Below, one piece after another: positions 8,428-17,811 of a DNA stretch of 64,000 nucleotides. This DNA is from Actinoplanes italicus. Lineage in GTDB: Bacteria > Actinomycetota > Actinomycetes > Mycobacteriales > Micromonosporaceae. The notes under the pieces were generated by a model. That model saw only the letters and a program-made list of their open reading frames with translations, was not told the DNA's origin and made no database searches. A program made the position numbers and the translations under genes. Numbering within the stretch: position 1 is the stretch's first letter; each line of letters opens with the position of its first letter. The stretch spans positions 1-64,000 of the forward strand of contig NZ_PVMZ01000018.1 in NCBI RefSeq assembly GCF_003001815.1. The letters run 5' to 3'.

Positions 8428-9527
8428 GCGATGCGCTCCAGCGGCAGTTCGGCCTGGACGGTGAACCCGCCCTCGGTACGGGGTCCGGCGAGCAGCCGGC
8501 CGCCGAGGGCGGTGACCCGTTCCCGCATGCCCGAGAGGCCGACGCCGGGCACCGGTGTCGTCCCGGGACGGGCGGTGCCGTCGTCGTCGACCCGGATGGC
8601 CAGCGTGTCCGGCCGGTAGTCGATGCGGACCGTGGCGGTGGAGGCCGCGCCGTGGCGGGCGGTGTTGGTCAGTGACTCCTGCACGATCCGGTACGCCGTG
8701 CGGGCCACCGCGTCGGGCACCTCGTGGCGTTCGCCCTCGATGGTGAGCTCGGTACGCAGCCCGATGCCCTCCGCCCCGGCGAGCAGTTCCGGCAGGTGAT
8801 CGAGCCCCCGCGACGGGGTGTCGGCGCTGTCGCGCAGCGTGTCCAGGGTGGCCCGCAGCTCACGGGTCGCGGCCCGGCCCGCCTCCCGGATCGCCAGCAG
8901 CGACTCCGGGACCTCCTCGCCGCGCTTGCGGGCCAGGTGCACGGCAACCTCGGCCTGCACCTTGACGATCGAGATCTGGTGGGTGAGCGAGTCGTGCAGC
9001 TCGCGGGCGATGTGCAGCCGCTCCTCGGTGGCGCGGAGCCGGGCGGTCTCCTCGCGGGTGCGTTCGGCCTCGTCGGCGCGGCGCTCGGCCTGCCGCAGCG
9101 CCTCACCGGCGGCGCAGGCGGCGACCAGCCAGGCGATCTGCAGCACGCCGCGCGACTCGGCGAGCGCCTCCTTTGCGGCCGGGCCCGCCGGCGACGCCAT
9201 GATCGCCAGCGGGAGGGCGATCAGCACGGTCACCGCGGCCACCACGGTGGGCAGCCGGCGGCCGGCCCGGAAGCCGGCGTACGCGGCACACAGGAACGCC
9301 AGGGCGGGCACCGCAAGACCGAGCAGGTTGTACGCGAGCACGCTCAGCCCGGTGACGGCGAGGGTCACGACCGGGGCGCGGCGGGCCGCGGCCAGTGCCA
9401 GTCCGCTGGTCAGCACCAGTGCGTATCCGAGCGGTTCGAGCCGTGCGGCGGGGTGCTCGGTGGCCAGGGCGGTCGCCAGCAGGGTGCCGGCCACGCCGAC
9501 CGCGGCTATCCGGTTTCCCGCTCGCAT
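8424..9527 (-). CDS. HisKA_3 sensor histidine kinase
   Basis: A 367-residue membrane kinase. Four or five hydrophobic segments fill the first ~145 residues, followed by a coiled linker rich in Glu/Arg. The HisKA_3 phospho-acceptor motif is ARELHDSLTHQ, and the C-terminal HATPase domain has GVGLSGMRERV. The short N-terminus has no large extracellular domain, so the signal is probably sensed in or near the membrane, as in DesK-type kinases. The ATG start is 6 nt from a TAAAGT hexamer. It phosphorylates the co-encoded regulator at 7768-8427. Confidence 0.93.
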   Translation of the reverse strand: MRAGNRIAAVGVAGTLLATALATEHPAARLEPLGYALVLTSGLALAAARRAPVVTLAVTGLSVLAYNLLGLAVPALAFLCAAYAGFRAGRRLPTVVAAVTVLIALPLAIMASPAGPAAKEALAESRGVLQIAWLVAACAAGEALRQAERRADEAERTREETARLRATEERLHIARELHDSLTHQISIVKVQAEVAVHLARKRGEEVPESLLAIREAGRAATRELRATLDTLRDSADTPSRGLDHLPELLAGAEGIGLRTELTIEGERHEVPDAVARTAYRIVQESLTNTARHGAASTATVRIDYRPDTLAIRVDDDGTARPGTTPVPGVGLSGMRERVTALGGRLLAGPRTEGGFTVQAELPLERIA

Positions 9528-9533
9528 AGGCGC

Positions 9534-9539
9534 ACTTTA
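9534..9539 (-). promoter_or_regulatory. -10 hexamer (TAAAGT) for the kinase/regulator operon
   Basis: Six nt before ATG 9527. The flanking CTAAAGTGCG is repeated at the divergent PaaX promoter. Confidence 0.5.
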
Positions 9540-9562
9540 GCCCAGGTCAGCGCCGTCCCGGA

Positions 9563-9594
9563 CTACCGCAGTCGCAGTACTGCGACCGCGGTAG
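9563..9594. promoter_or_regulatory. Near-perfect 32-bp palindrome, candidate operator
   Basis: The two 16-bp arms are complementary except for one pair, and the central 16 bp (GTCGCAGT/ACTGCGAC) are perfect. It lies between the divergent kinase and PaaX starts, close to the -35 positions of both predicted promoters. Autoregulation by the PaaX-type protein is the simplest reading, but the response regulator is also possible. Confidence 0.7.
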
Positions 9595-9612
9595 CGACCC
9601 GTGGTGATCGTC

Positions 9613-9618
9613 TAAAGT
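9613..9618 (+). promoter_or_regulatory. -10 hexamer (TAAAGT) for the PaaX-type regulator
   Basis: Eight nt before GTG 9627. No Shine-Dalgarno sequence is present. Confidence 0.45.
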
Positions 9619-9626
9619 GCGTAGTC

Positions 9627-10616
9627 GTGCCTGCCTCCGAACAGAACGTGCCGGCGGTCGACCCCTTCGACATCGGCGAGATCTTCCCGGACACCGGCGG
9701 CGGATCGGTTCTGCCCCGCAGGCAGGCGGGCAGCTCGCCGCAGGGACTGGCGGTCACGCTGGTGGCCGACTACACCCTCGGCACCCGCGCCTGGTTGCCG
9801 TCCGCGGCGATCGTGGCGCTGCTCGGCGAGGCGGGTGTGAGCAGCGCCGGCGCCCGGACCGCGGTGAGCCGCCTGGCCAACCGCGGGGTTCTCGAGGGCG
9901 CCCGGCACGGGCGGCACAGCTCGTATCGGCTGACCTCCCCCGCCGCCGCCCATCTGTCGGTCGGCGGGGGGCGGATCGCGGCGTTCGCGGCGTCCGCCGA
10001 CACCTGGGACGGCTCCTGGACGCTGGTGGCCTTCTCCCTGCCGAAGGATCAGGGCACCCGGCGGCGTGCGCTGCGGGGGCAGCTGCGGTGGCTGGGGTAC
10101 GCGCCGTTGTACGACGGGCTGTGGGTGTCCCCGCATTCGCCCGGGCCCCGGGCCGCGGCCGAGCTCGCCGCGGCGGATCTCGGCGCGATGACCGTGTTCC
10201 GCGCCCGTCATGTCGAGGCCGGCGCCGCGGCGGGCCGTGACCCCATCGAGGCGTGGGACCTCGTAGCCATCGCCGGGCAGTACGAGGCCTTCGTGCGGGC
10301 CTGGGAGCCGGTGCTGCCGAGGATCCGCTCCGGGGGCGTCCGCGGTGTCGAGGCGGTGCAGGCGCGTACCGGGGTGATGGACACCTACCGCCGTTTCCCC
10401 GTCGTCGATCCGTTGCTGCCCACCCGCCTGCTGCCGCCGGACTGGCCGCGCAGCCGCGCCCGTGAGGTCTTCGCCGCCGTGTACGACGGGCTGGCCGAAC
10501 CTGCCCAGGAGCACGTCCGCGAGGTCGTCGCCCGGTTCACGGACGGCCCGCCGCGTGACATCCGGGCTCGCACGGTCGCGGAGCTGAGTGCGGCAGCATC
10601 CACTTACGTCGATTGA
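9627..10616 (+). CDS. PaaX family transcriptional regulator
   Basis: A 329-residue regulator. A winged-helix N-terminal domain (about residues 30-110, SAGARTAVSRLANRGVLE) is followed by the PaaX middle segment with LRWLGYAPLYDGLWVSP and a C-terminal domain with FPVVDPLLPTRLLPPDWP, both characteristic of PaaX. The founding member represses phenylacetate catabolism and responds to phenylacetyl-CoA; no paa genes are visible here, so the ligand is unknown. The open frame extends far upstream, antisense to the kinase, but GTG 9627 fits a -10 at 9613. The gene lies 33 bp beyond a 32-bp palindrome. Confidence 0.88.
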   Translation: MPASEQNVPAVDPFDIGEIFPDTGGGSVLPRRQAGSSPQGLAVTLVADYTLGTRAWLPSAAIVALLGEAGVSSAGARTAVSRLANRGVLEGARHGRHSSYRLTSPAAAHLSVGGGRIAAFAASADTWDGSWTLVAFSLPKDQGTRRRALRGQLRWLGYAPLYDGLWVSPHSPGPRAAAELAAADLGAMTVFRARHVEAGAAAGRDPIEAWDLVAIAGQYEAFVRAWEPVLPRIRSGGVRGVEAVQARTGVMDTYRRFPVVDPLLPTRLLPPDWPRSRAREVFAAVYDGLAEPAQEHVREVVARFTDGPPRDIRARTVAELSAAASTYVD

Positions 10617-10713
10617 CACTTCAGTGACCCAGGGGGAGAGTAACTGACGCACGATAGGCGTACCGCCTGTCCCCGCGGGCCGTGCGCCATCCCCCACCTG
10701 AAGGAGTCCGGCC

Positions 10714-12039
10714 ATGAGAATCCGACGCCTGTTACTGCTCGCGGCAGCCGCCTCACTGGCGGCCGCGGGCCTCGCCGTCCCGGCCCTGCAGCCCGCCTAC
10801 GCGGCCTCACTCGTCGAGGTCACCAGCTTCGGCACGAACCCCGGCGGCATGCGCATGCACGTCTACGTGCCGGACGCCCGCCCGGCCAACCCCGCCATCG
10901 TCGTGGCCATGCACGGATGCGGCGGATCGGGGCCGGGCTTCTACCAGCAGAGCGAGTTCGCCCGCCTCGCCGACCGGTACGGCTACGTCGTGATCTATCC
11001 GAGCGCGCAGCAGGAAGCCGGTTTCGGGAAGTGCTTCGACACCTGGTCGGACGCCGCCAAGCGCCGCGGCGGCGGCAGCGATCCGGTGTCCATCGTCTCC
11101 ATGGTCACCTACGCCCAGCGGCAGTACGGCGGTGACCCGAACCGGGTGTACGCCACCGGCAGCTCCTCCGGCGGCATGATGACCCAGCACATGCTGGCCG
11201 TCTACCCGGACGTGTTCAAGGCCGGCGCGTCCTTCATGGGTGTGCCGTTCAACTGCTTCGCCAACGCCGCCGACTATCCGCCGGGCGGCCGGTGCACCAA
11301 CGGCAGCATGGACCGGACCCCGCAGCAGTGGGGTGACGCGGTGCGCCAGGCGTATCCCGGCTACACCGGCCCGCGCCCCCGGGTCCAGCTGTGGCACGGC
11401 ACCAGCGACACTCTCGTGCCGTACTCCCTGCTCCGCGAGTCCGTCGAGCAGTGGACGAACGTCTTCGGCCTCGGTCAGACGCCGACGTCGACCGACACCC
11501 CGCAGCAGGGCTGGAACCGCAGCCGGTACGCCGACTCCTCCGGCACCGTCCAGGTCGAGGCGTACAGCATTCAGGGGGCCGGCCACAGCCTGCCGTCCAG
11601 CGGCATGGCCGCGTACGCCCTCGAGTTCTTCGGTCTGACCTCCGGCGGGCCCTCCAGCCCCCCGCCGAGCAGCGGTCCTCCCCCTAGCAGCCCTCCCCCG
11701 AGCAGCCCTCCCCCGGCCAACACCGCATGCCGGGTGACCGGCACCGTCAGCGCGTGGAACACCGGCCTCACCGAGAGCCTCACGGTCACCAACACCGGCA
11801 ACACCGCCGTCAACGGCTGGTCGCTGAGTTTCACCCTGCCCGCAGGCCAGAGGATCACGTCGGGGTGGAACGCCACCTACTCCCCGGCCACCGGACAGGT
11901 CACGGCGAAGAACCTCTCCTACAACGCCGCGATCGCCCCCGGCGCCTCGGTCGGCATCGGTTTCCAGGCGACCCACACCGGCGACACCGCGAAACCCCTG
12001 TCGTTCACCCTCAACGGCGCGCCCTGCTCCACGGCCTGA
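10714..12039 (+). CDS. Secreted PHB-depolymerase/feruloyl-esterase-like hydrolase with CBM2
   Basis: A 441-residue secreted esterase of the alpha/beta hydrolase fold. The signal peptide ends near residue 30 (AYAAS). The esterase domain covers ~35-310, with the GSSSGG nucleophile elbow (Ser151), an oxyanion-region MHGCGG motif near residue 67, a candidate Asp in GTSDTLVPY and a His in GAGHSLPSSG. A PSSPPP linker (about 315-340) leads to a CBM2 cellulose-binding module (about 345-441) rich in Trp, Asn and Thr. The family includes CE1-type acetylxylan and feruloyl esterases as well as PHB depolymerases; the CBM2 favours a plant-polymer substrate. AAGGAG lies before the ATG. Confidence 0.88.
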   Translation: MRIRRLLLLAAAASLAAAGLAVPALQPAYAASLVEVTSFGTNPGGMRMHVYVPDARPANPAIVVAMHGCGGSGPGFYQQSEFARLADRYGYVVIYPSAQQEAGFGKCFDTWSDAAKRRGGGSDPVSIVSMVTYAQRQYGGDPNRVYATGSSSGGMMTQHMLAVYPDVFKAGASFMGVPFNCFANAADYPPGGRCTNGSMDRTPQQWGDAVRQAYPGYTGPRPRVQLWHGTSDTLVPYSLLRESVEQWTNVFGLGQTPTSTDTPQQGWNRSRYADSSGTVQVEAYSIQGAGHSLPSSGMAAYALEFFGLTSGGPSSPPPSSGPPPSSPPPSSPPPANTACRVTGTVSAWNTGLTESLTVTNTGNTAVNGWSLSFTLPAGQRITSGWNATYSPATGQVTAKNLSYNAAIAPGASVGIGFQATHTGDTAKPLSFTLNGAPCSTA

Positions 12040-12208
12040 CCGGGCTCCGGCTCGGTCCTCCACGACCGCGCCGCGCAGTCGCAGGTGGTCCAGGTCTGGC
12101 GCGAACAGGTCGAGCACGGCCTGCCGGACCGCCGCCTGCGACGTGCGACGGTTCCGGAACCGGGAAATCCCCTGGAGGGACAGCCCGGGCACGGGAGAAG
12201 ATCAAGTA

Positions 12209-13409
12209 ATGTGGTCAGCGGCCTTCACTCGTTACTTCATCGCCCGCGCGGTGTCCGTTTTCGGCGATGCGATGCTCACCGTGGCGGCGGCCCTGTCGAT
12301 CGGTGAGGTCTACGGGGCGACCGGCGTCGGCTTCGTGCTGGCCGCGTGGATGGTGCCGTTCCTCGGGTTCATCCTCTTCGGCGGCGTGTTGTCGGACCGC
12401 ATCGGGGCCCGGCCGCTGATGCTCGGCGCCGACCTGGTCCGGCTGGCCGCGCAGGCGGTCGTGGCGGTCGCGTTCTTCACCGGCACCCCGTCGATGACCC
12501 TGCTGATCGCCTGCTCGGCGGTCAGCGGGGCGGCCGCCGCGATGTTCCAGCCCGGCGTCAACGGCCTGGTCCCGCTGGTCAGCGACGATCCACAGAAGGC
12601 CAACGCCACCATCCGTACGGCGGTCGCGCTCGCCGAACTGCTCGGCCCCGCCACGGCGGGGCCTGCTGTTCGCGTTCTTCGGCGCCGGGCCGGTCTACGC
12701 GGTGGACGCCGCCACGTTCGCGATCAGTGCGTTCTGCCTGGCCGGACTGCGCCTCGGAAAGCTGCCGAAGCCCACGGCGCCGTCCACGATGGTGCGCGAC
12801 CTGATCGACGGCTGGCACGAGTTCCGGTCGCAGCAGTGGATCTGGAGCGTGATCCTGGTCTGGGTCTTCTACGGGATCTTCCTGTTCGGCCCGCTCATCC
12901 CACTCGGGGCGGTGCTGGTCAGCGGTGATCTGGGCGCTTCGGCGTACGGCTGGATGCAGACCGCGCTCGGCGCCGGCACCCTGTGCGGCGGGGTGGCGGC
13001 ACTACGGCTGCGGCCGCGACGGCCCCTGGCCGCGGGCGCGGTGGCGATGTTCGGGTTCGTGCTGCTGCCGCTGGCGATCGCGATGCACGCCACGCTCCCG
13101 CTACTGCTCGCCGCGGCCTGGGCGAACGGCCTGGTCTGGGCGTTCTGGTCGATCATGTGGCAGACCAGCGTGCAGACCCGGGTGCCGCCGCGAATGCTCA
13201 ACCGCATGACGTCGTACGAGGTGCTCGGCTCCACCGGAAGTCTGCCGATCGGCCAGGCGCTGGCCGGGCCGGTGGCCGGTGTGGTCGGCGCGGAGCGGGT
13301 GCTCGGCACCTCGGTGGTGGTCGGCGTGCTGGGTTGCGCCGTGCTGCTGATCGTCCCGGCGGTCCGCAACCTGCGCCGGGTCGAGGAACACACTCCTGTA
13401 ACAGATTGA
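12209..13409 (+). pseudogene. MFS transporter interrupted by a frameshift
   Basis: The frame from ATG 12209 (RBS GGGAGAAG) encodes six N-terminal helices up to LAELLGPATAG. Then, near 12660, the reading frame changes: the expected continuation LLFAFFGAGPVYAVDAATF is read one base later and the rest of the transporter, with about six more helices, continues to 13409. One extra base in the GGGGCC run, or loss of two, explains it. Either the gene is dead or the assembly has an error; both halves otherwise keep good coding character, so the break is recent. The family exports drugs or metabolites; the substrate is unknown. Confidence 0.8.
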
Positions 13410-13425
13410 GGCTGTCCTATATCGA

Positions 13426-13438
13426 CTATCGCCGATAG
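13426..13438. promoter_or_regulatory. Short palindrome upstream of the protease
   Basis: CTATCG-C-CGATAG is perfect and sits 43 bp before the TTG start of the protease, in a local AT-rich patch. It is a possible operator. Confidence 0.3.
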
Positions 13439-13481
13439 AGTCCCTCAGCAGAGATCTGAATAGATCAATGGGGGGCTGGAA

Positions 13482-16337
13482 TTGAACATCTTCAGTCAAG
13501 GTAACCTCCGCCGATCGGTGACCGTCTTAGCGGCCGGAGCCACCGTCATCGCACTCGCGGCCCCGGGCGCCGCCACCGCGGCACCGGACGATCCCGTCAC
13601 CAAGGCCTACGATCAGATCGCCGCGCTCCAGGCGATCAAGAAATCGCTCACCGAGACCGAGCGCAAACTCGACAGCCGGCTCGCCATCGAGCTGCGCAAA
13701 CGCTCGGACAAGGCGACCACGAACGCACTGCCCGCGCTCAGCACCGGCGTCGCGGTCAGCAAGTCCGGCACCACCGAGGTCGAGATCCGCGCCGAGAAGG
13801 TCGGCAACGACCTGCTCGCCCGGTTGCGCGGCGCCGGCGCCGGGATCCGTTTCCCGTCGCCGTCCACCGGAACCGTCGTGGTCGAGGCACCGCTCACCGC
13901 CCTGCCGACGATCGCCGGCTGGAAGGACGTCACCTCGGTCGGTCTCAAGCACGGCGCGATCACCGGCCGCCAGACCGACCCGAACGCCAAGCCGGCCACC
14001 GAGTCGAAGGCCGAGAAGACCACCCGGATCGAGACCGCTCTGCGCACCGCCAAGGCCGCCGCGCCGAAGGCGACCGCGTCCAGGAGCGCCATCGCCGTCG
14101 ACCAGGGTTCGCTCGTCTCCGAGGGCGACCGCACCCACGCCGCCGACACCGCCCGCACCCGCTACAAGGTGACCGGCACCGGTGTGAAGATCTGCGCCCT
14201 GTCCGACGGCGTGGACTCGCTCGCCGACTCCCAGGCCAGCGGCGACCTGCCCGCAGACCTCGACGTCCTGCCCGGCCAGGAGGGCGACGGCGACGAGGGC
14301 ACCGCCATGCTGGAGATCATCCACGACCTGGCGCCCAACGCGAAGCTCGGCTTCGCGACCGCGTTCACCAGCGAGGCCAGCTTCGCCGAGAACATCCGGG
14401 CGCTGCGCTTCGACGCCGGCTGCGACATCATCGTCGACGACATCCTGTACTTCCACGAGAGCCCGTTCCAGGACGGTGCCATCGCGCAGTCGGTCAACGC
14501 CGTGACCGCCGACGGCGCCTACTACTTCAGCTCGGCCGGCAACGAGGGCAACACCATCGACGGCACCTCCGGCAACTGGGAGGGCGACTTCGTCGACTCC
14601 GGCCGGGGTATCGGCAAGATCGCCGGTGACGCCCACGACTTCGACCCCGGCCCGGGTGTGCAGGAGCTCAACCCGCTGTCACCGGGCAGCGCGGGTCAGA
14701 TCGTGACGCTGTGGTGGGCCGACGCCCTGCTCTCCTCGGCCAACGACTACGACCTCTACGCGATCAACTCGCTCGGCAACGTCACCCAGTTCTCGCAGGA
14801 CGTGCAGGACGGCGACGACGACCCGTGGGAGATCCTGCAGCTCGGCGCCGGGAGCGGCCAGAAACTCGCCGTCGTCAAGTTCACCGGCGCCGACCGCTAC
14901 CTGCAGCTGTCCGCGCTCCGCGGCCGCTTCGTCGACTCGGCCGACGGGCTGCTCAAGGGCTTCTCCACCCCGGGCGTGACCCGCGGGCACAGCGCGGCCG
15001 TGAACGCGTTCTCGGTCGCCGCCGCTCCCGCCAACGCGCCGCTGCCGTTCGATCTCGAGGACGGCGACCCGGCGAACCCGACCGGCCCGTACCCGAACGT
15101 CTTCACCAGGCAGAGCCTGCCGGAACGGTTCACCTCCGACGGGCCGCGGCGGGTGTTCTACAACGCCGACGGCACGCCGATCACGCCTGGGAACTTCACT
15201 GCGACGGGCGGGACGGTACGGAAGACGCCGCAGATCACCGCGGCCGACGGCACGGTGACCACCGTTCCCGGGTTCGAGACGTTCTACGGCACGTCGGCCG
15301 CCGCCCCGCACGCCGCCGCGATCGCCGCGCTGGCGCTGTCGGGTAACCCCGGCCTGTCCAACGACGAGATCCGGGCGGCGCTCACCGGTACCGCGCTGGA
15401 CCTCACGCCGGCCGGGTTCGACAACCGCACCGGTTTCGGCGTGATCCGCGCCGACCTGCTGCTGCGCAACACCGGCGCCACCCCGCAACCGCTGGTGCAG
15501 GCCGGGACACCGACCATCACCCCGACGACCGGGGACGGGGACGCCTATCTGGAACCCGGCGAGCAGGCGACGGTCACCCTTCCGGCGGTCAACGTCGGCG
15601 ACGGTACGGCCACCGGCGTCAGCGTGGTGGTCGACACCGACAACCCGCTCGCTACGGTCACACCGCGCTCCCGCTCGTACGGCAACATCGCCGCGGGTGC
15701 GTCGAAGACCAGGGACTACACCCTGAAACTGGCGGCCGGGTACCCGCTCGGACGCCCCGTCACCCTCAAGGTCCGGGCCACGTTCGCCGGCACCCTGTCG
15801 CCCACCGACAACAACGTCTCCGTCGCTACGGGACAACCTTCGGCTACGGTACGGGACTTCGCGTACACCGGCGCGGCCGTGCCGATCCCGGACAACGACC
15901 CGACCGGCGTCTCGGCCACCGTGGACGTCAGCGGCGTCGGGTTCGCGTCGTCGCTGACGTTCTCCATCGACGGCACGGCCTGCAACACCACGACGGGCTC
16001 GACGACCGTGGGCATCGACCACACGTTCGTCGGTGACCTGGTCGGCACGCTCACCGCACCGGACGGGCGCAGCGCCACGCTGTTCTCCCGCACCGGCGGT
16101 GGCGGCAACAACCTGTGCCAGGTCGTGTTCGACGACACCGCCGCGACACCGTTCGCGTCGGCCCTGTCGACGAACGCGCCGTTCACCGGCACGTGGAAGC
16201 CGAACTCGGCGCTCGGCGGGCTGCGTCAGTCGTCGGCCGACGGCACGTGGACCCTGCACGTCGCCGACCGGGTGGGTACCGACACCGGTTCCATCCGGGC
16301 GTTCTCGCTGCACCTGACCGGGTACGAGCCGGCCTGA
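13482..16337 (+). CDS. Large secreted subtilase-like serine protease with C-terminal P-domain-like region
   Basis: A 951-residue exported protein. A signal peptide (residues 1-31, ending ATAAP) is followed by a long charged propeptide and an S8-type core. Asp242 lies in ALSDGVDS and Ser605 in YGTSAAAPHAAA. The canonical HGT histidine is replaced by Glu272 (DEGTAM), with His281 nine residues later; this resembles the Glu/Asp arrangement of sedolisins (S53). After ~665 comes a CARDB-like beta domain, then a proprotein-convertase-P-like domain (about 800-950) with VDHTFVGDL-type spacing. The start is TTG with a GGGGGG-rich RBS; the nearby ATG is out of frame. The gene ends before a strong hairpin. 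Confidence 0.85.
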   Translation: MNIFSQGNLRRSVTVLAAGATVIALAAPGAATAAPDDPVTKAYDQIAALQAIKKSLTETERKLDSRLAIELRKRSDKATTNALPALSTGVAVSKSGTTEVEIRAEKVGNDLLARLRGAGAGIRFPSPSTGTVVVEAPLTALPTIAGWKDVTSVGLKHGAITGRQTDPNAKPATESKAEKTTRIETALRTAKAAAPKATASRSAIAVDQGSLVSEGDRTHAADTARTRYKVTGTGVKICALSDGVDSLADSQASGDLPADLDVLPGQEGDGDEGTAMLEIIHDLAPNAKLGFATAFTSEASFAENIRALRFDAGCDIIVDDILYFHESPFQDGAIAQSVNAVTADGAYYFSSAGNEGNTIDGTSGNWEGDFVDSGRGIGKIAGDAHDFDPGPGVQELNPLSPGSAGQIVTLWWADALLSSANDYDLYAINSLGNVTQFSQDVQDGDDDPWEILQLGAGSGQKLAVVKFTGADRYLQLSALRGRFVDSADGLLKGFSTPGVTRGHSAAVNAFSVAAAPANAPLPFDLEDGDPANPTGPYPNVFTRQSLPERFTSDGPRRVFYNADGTPITPGNFTATGGTVRKTPQITAADGTVTTVPGFETFYGTSAAAPHAAAIAALALSGNPGLSNDEIRAALTGTALDLTPAGFDNRTGFGVIRADLLLRNTGATPQPLVQAGTPTITPTTGDGDAYLEPGEQATVTLPAVNVGDGTATGVSVVVDTDNPLATVTPRSRSYGNIAAGASKTRDYTLKLAAGYPLGRPVTLKVRATFAGTLSPTDNNVSVATGQPSATVRDFAYTGAAVPIPDNDPTGVSATVDVSGVGFASSLTFSIDGTACNTTTGSTTVGIDHTFVGDLVGTLTAPDGRSATLFSRTGGGGNNLCQVVFDDTAATPFASALSTNAPFTGTWKPNSALGGLRQSSADGTWTLHVADRVGTDTGSIRAFSLHLTGYEPA

Positions 16338-16343
16338 GAATCA

Positions 16344-16375
16344 CCGGCCGGGCGCGTCGTGGCGCGCCCGGCCGG
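16344..16375. terminator. Bidirectional hairpin terminator
   Basis: A perfect 13-bp GC stem (CCGGCCGGGCGCG) with a 6-nt loop lies between the converging protease and XRE stop codons. Confidence 0.75.
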
Positions 16376-16383
16376 GCAGGCCG

Positions 16384-17148
16384 TCACCCCAGTTCCCGGA
16401 GCCGTCCGGCGGACGGTGAGCCCGGCTCCGCGGTGCCGATCACCAGCGTCTTGCCCGGGTCGCCGGGCAGAGCCAGCGTCTCGCAGTACAGCGTCACGTG
16501 ACCGGCGGCCGGATGCCGGTACTCCAGCACCGTCCCAGCCTCGTCCGCGACCGGATGGCCGGCCCAGATCCGGGCGAAGTCGTCGCTCTTCACGCACAGG
16601 TCACGGATCAGCGCCGCCAGCTCCGGATCGCCGGGATCGACACTCGCCGCGACCCGCAGCCGGGCCGCCGCGGACACGGCCTCCTGCTCCCAGTTGATCA
16701 GCAGATCCTTGGTCGCCGGCTCCAGGAACATCAGCCGGGCCAGGTTGACCTGCTCACCGGGAATCAGGCCGAGCAGCGCGTGACCGAGCCGGTTGGCGGC
16801 CAGCAGATCCCCGTACCGCCCGATCAGCAGCACCGACTGCCCCGTGTTGCCCTCGACCAGCAGCCGTAGCGAGTCCCGCACTGGCTCCTGCTCGTCGACC
16901 ATCCGCTGCTCCGCGGTCCGTGGCCGGGCCAGGCGCAGCAGGTGCAGGCGATCGGGCTCGTCGAGTTCCAGCGCGCGGGCGATGCTGTCCAGCACCGCGT
17001 CGGCGAAGTAGTCGACCTCACCCCGCTCGATGCGTGTGTAGTAGTCCAGGCTGAAACCCGCGGAACGGGCCACGTCCTCGAGGCGCAGACCCTCGGGCCG
17101 GCGCGAGCGCAGAAAGGCGCCGAGTTCGGCATTCCGCAGACCGGGCAT
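16384..17148 (-). CDS. XRE-type regulator with MmyB-like ligand-binding domain
   Basis: A 254-residue regulator. An N-terminal helix-turn-helix (about residues 5-70, LRLEDVARSAGFSLDYYTRIERG) is followed by an MmyB-like domain of PAS-type fold (about 95-250), ending in LVIGTAEPGSPS. Members commonly repress neighbouring oxidoreductase or transporter genes. ATG 17148 follows a GTGGGG stretch and starts the helix-turn-helix at the usual distance; a longer ORF beginning at 17247 adds basic residues unlike the family. A paralogue is at 39272-40132. Confidence 0.87.
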   Translation of the reverse strand: MPGLRNAELGAFLRSRRPEGLRLEDVARSAGFSLDYYTRIERGEVDYFADAVLDSIARALELDEPDRLHLLRLARPRTAEQRMVDEQEPVRDSLRLLVEGNTGQSVLLIGRYGDLLAANRLGHALLGLIPGEQVNLARLMFLEPATKDLLINWEQEAVSAAARLRVAASVDPGDPELAALIRDLCVKSDDFARIWAGHPVADEAGTVLEYRHPAAGHVTLYCETLALPGDPGKTLVIGTAEPGSPSAGRLRELG

Positions 17149-17282
17149 CCCCACAGCATGTCGCGTCCGCCGCCCCGGCGCCCTCCCCCGTATCGGCCAT
17201 CCTTGCCCGGCGGGCCGCTTTCGCGCAGGCAGACCGCTTTCGCGCAAGCGGCCCGCCTTTGCTCAGACGAGCCGCCTTTCGC

Positions 17283-17705
17283 TCAGACGGCGCCACCCCA
17301 GACCGCGATCTCGCCGTGCGCCAGGCAGACGATCAAGTATCCGTCGGGGCCTGTGACCGCCCACGACTCGGCATCCGCGTCGGCGTCCACCAGCAACCGC
17401 GCACCACTGCTGAAGCCGATCTCCAGCTCACCGGTCTCGCGTGTCACCGCCGACCGGACCACGTCACTGAGCAGCGTGGCCACCACGTCCGACGGATCGT
17501 CGCCCGGCTCCACATCGGCGCGTCCCGCCGGGCCGTCGAGGTGCGCGACCGCCTCGATCAGCACCTGGCAGCCGCCGGTGAAACCCAGCACGACCGCGTG
17601 ACCCAGCCACACGTACTCCAGCTTGCGCCCGACCAGTAGATCGAGCGTCCTCCCCTGCCGCGGACGCCTGGCGGCGCCGTTGTCGGCGACCATGACCGGC
17701 ACCAT
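17283..17705 (-). CDS. DUF6188-like hypothetical protein
   Basis: A 140-residue soluble protein with the sequence GRKLEYVWLGHAVVLGFTGGCQVLIEA near the N-terminus and repeated beta-strand patterns (GELEIGFSSGARLLVDAD, WAVTGPDGYLIVCLAHGEIAVW) to the C-terminus. It resembles DUF6188 proteins of actinobacteria, which have no known function. ATG 17705 has GAACGAGG upstream; the open frame further upstream runs into a GC-poorer leader. It may be monocistronic. Confidence 0.6.
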   Translation of the reverse strand: MVPVMVADNGAARRPRQGRTLDLLVGRKLEYVWLGHAVVLGFTGGCQVLIEAVAHLDGPAGRADVEPGDDPSDVVATLLSDVVRSAVTRETGELEIGFSSGARLLVDADADAESWAVTGPDGYLIVCLAHGEIAVWGGAV

Positions 17706-17811
17706 GAACACCTCGTTCGGCTCGTGTTTGCCCTGATGGCAGGACCGTAGCCAACACTTTCCTAACAGGGCCTTAAAGAATCGAGCCACTTGGCTTCCTT
17801 CTCCCAGCCGT

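Noticed and set aside
12040..12192. Truncated regulator on the minus strand downstream of the CBM2 esterase
   Set aside because: A short helical-looking stretch (SRFRNRRTSQAAVRQAVLDLF) has no start signal beyond it and continues antisense through the esterase gene.
10807..12192. 461-residue minus-strand ORF
   Set aside because: Antisense shadow of the secreted esterase.
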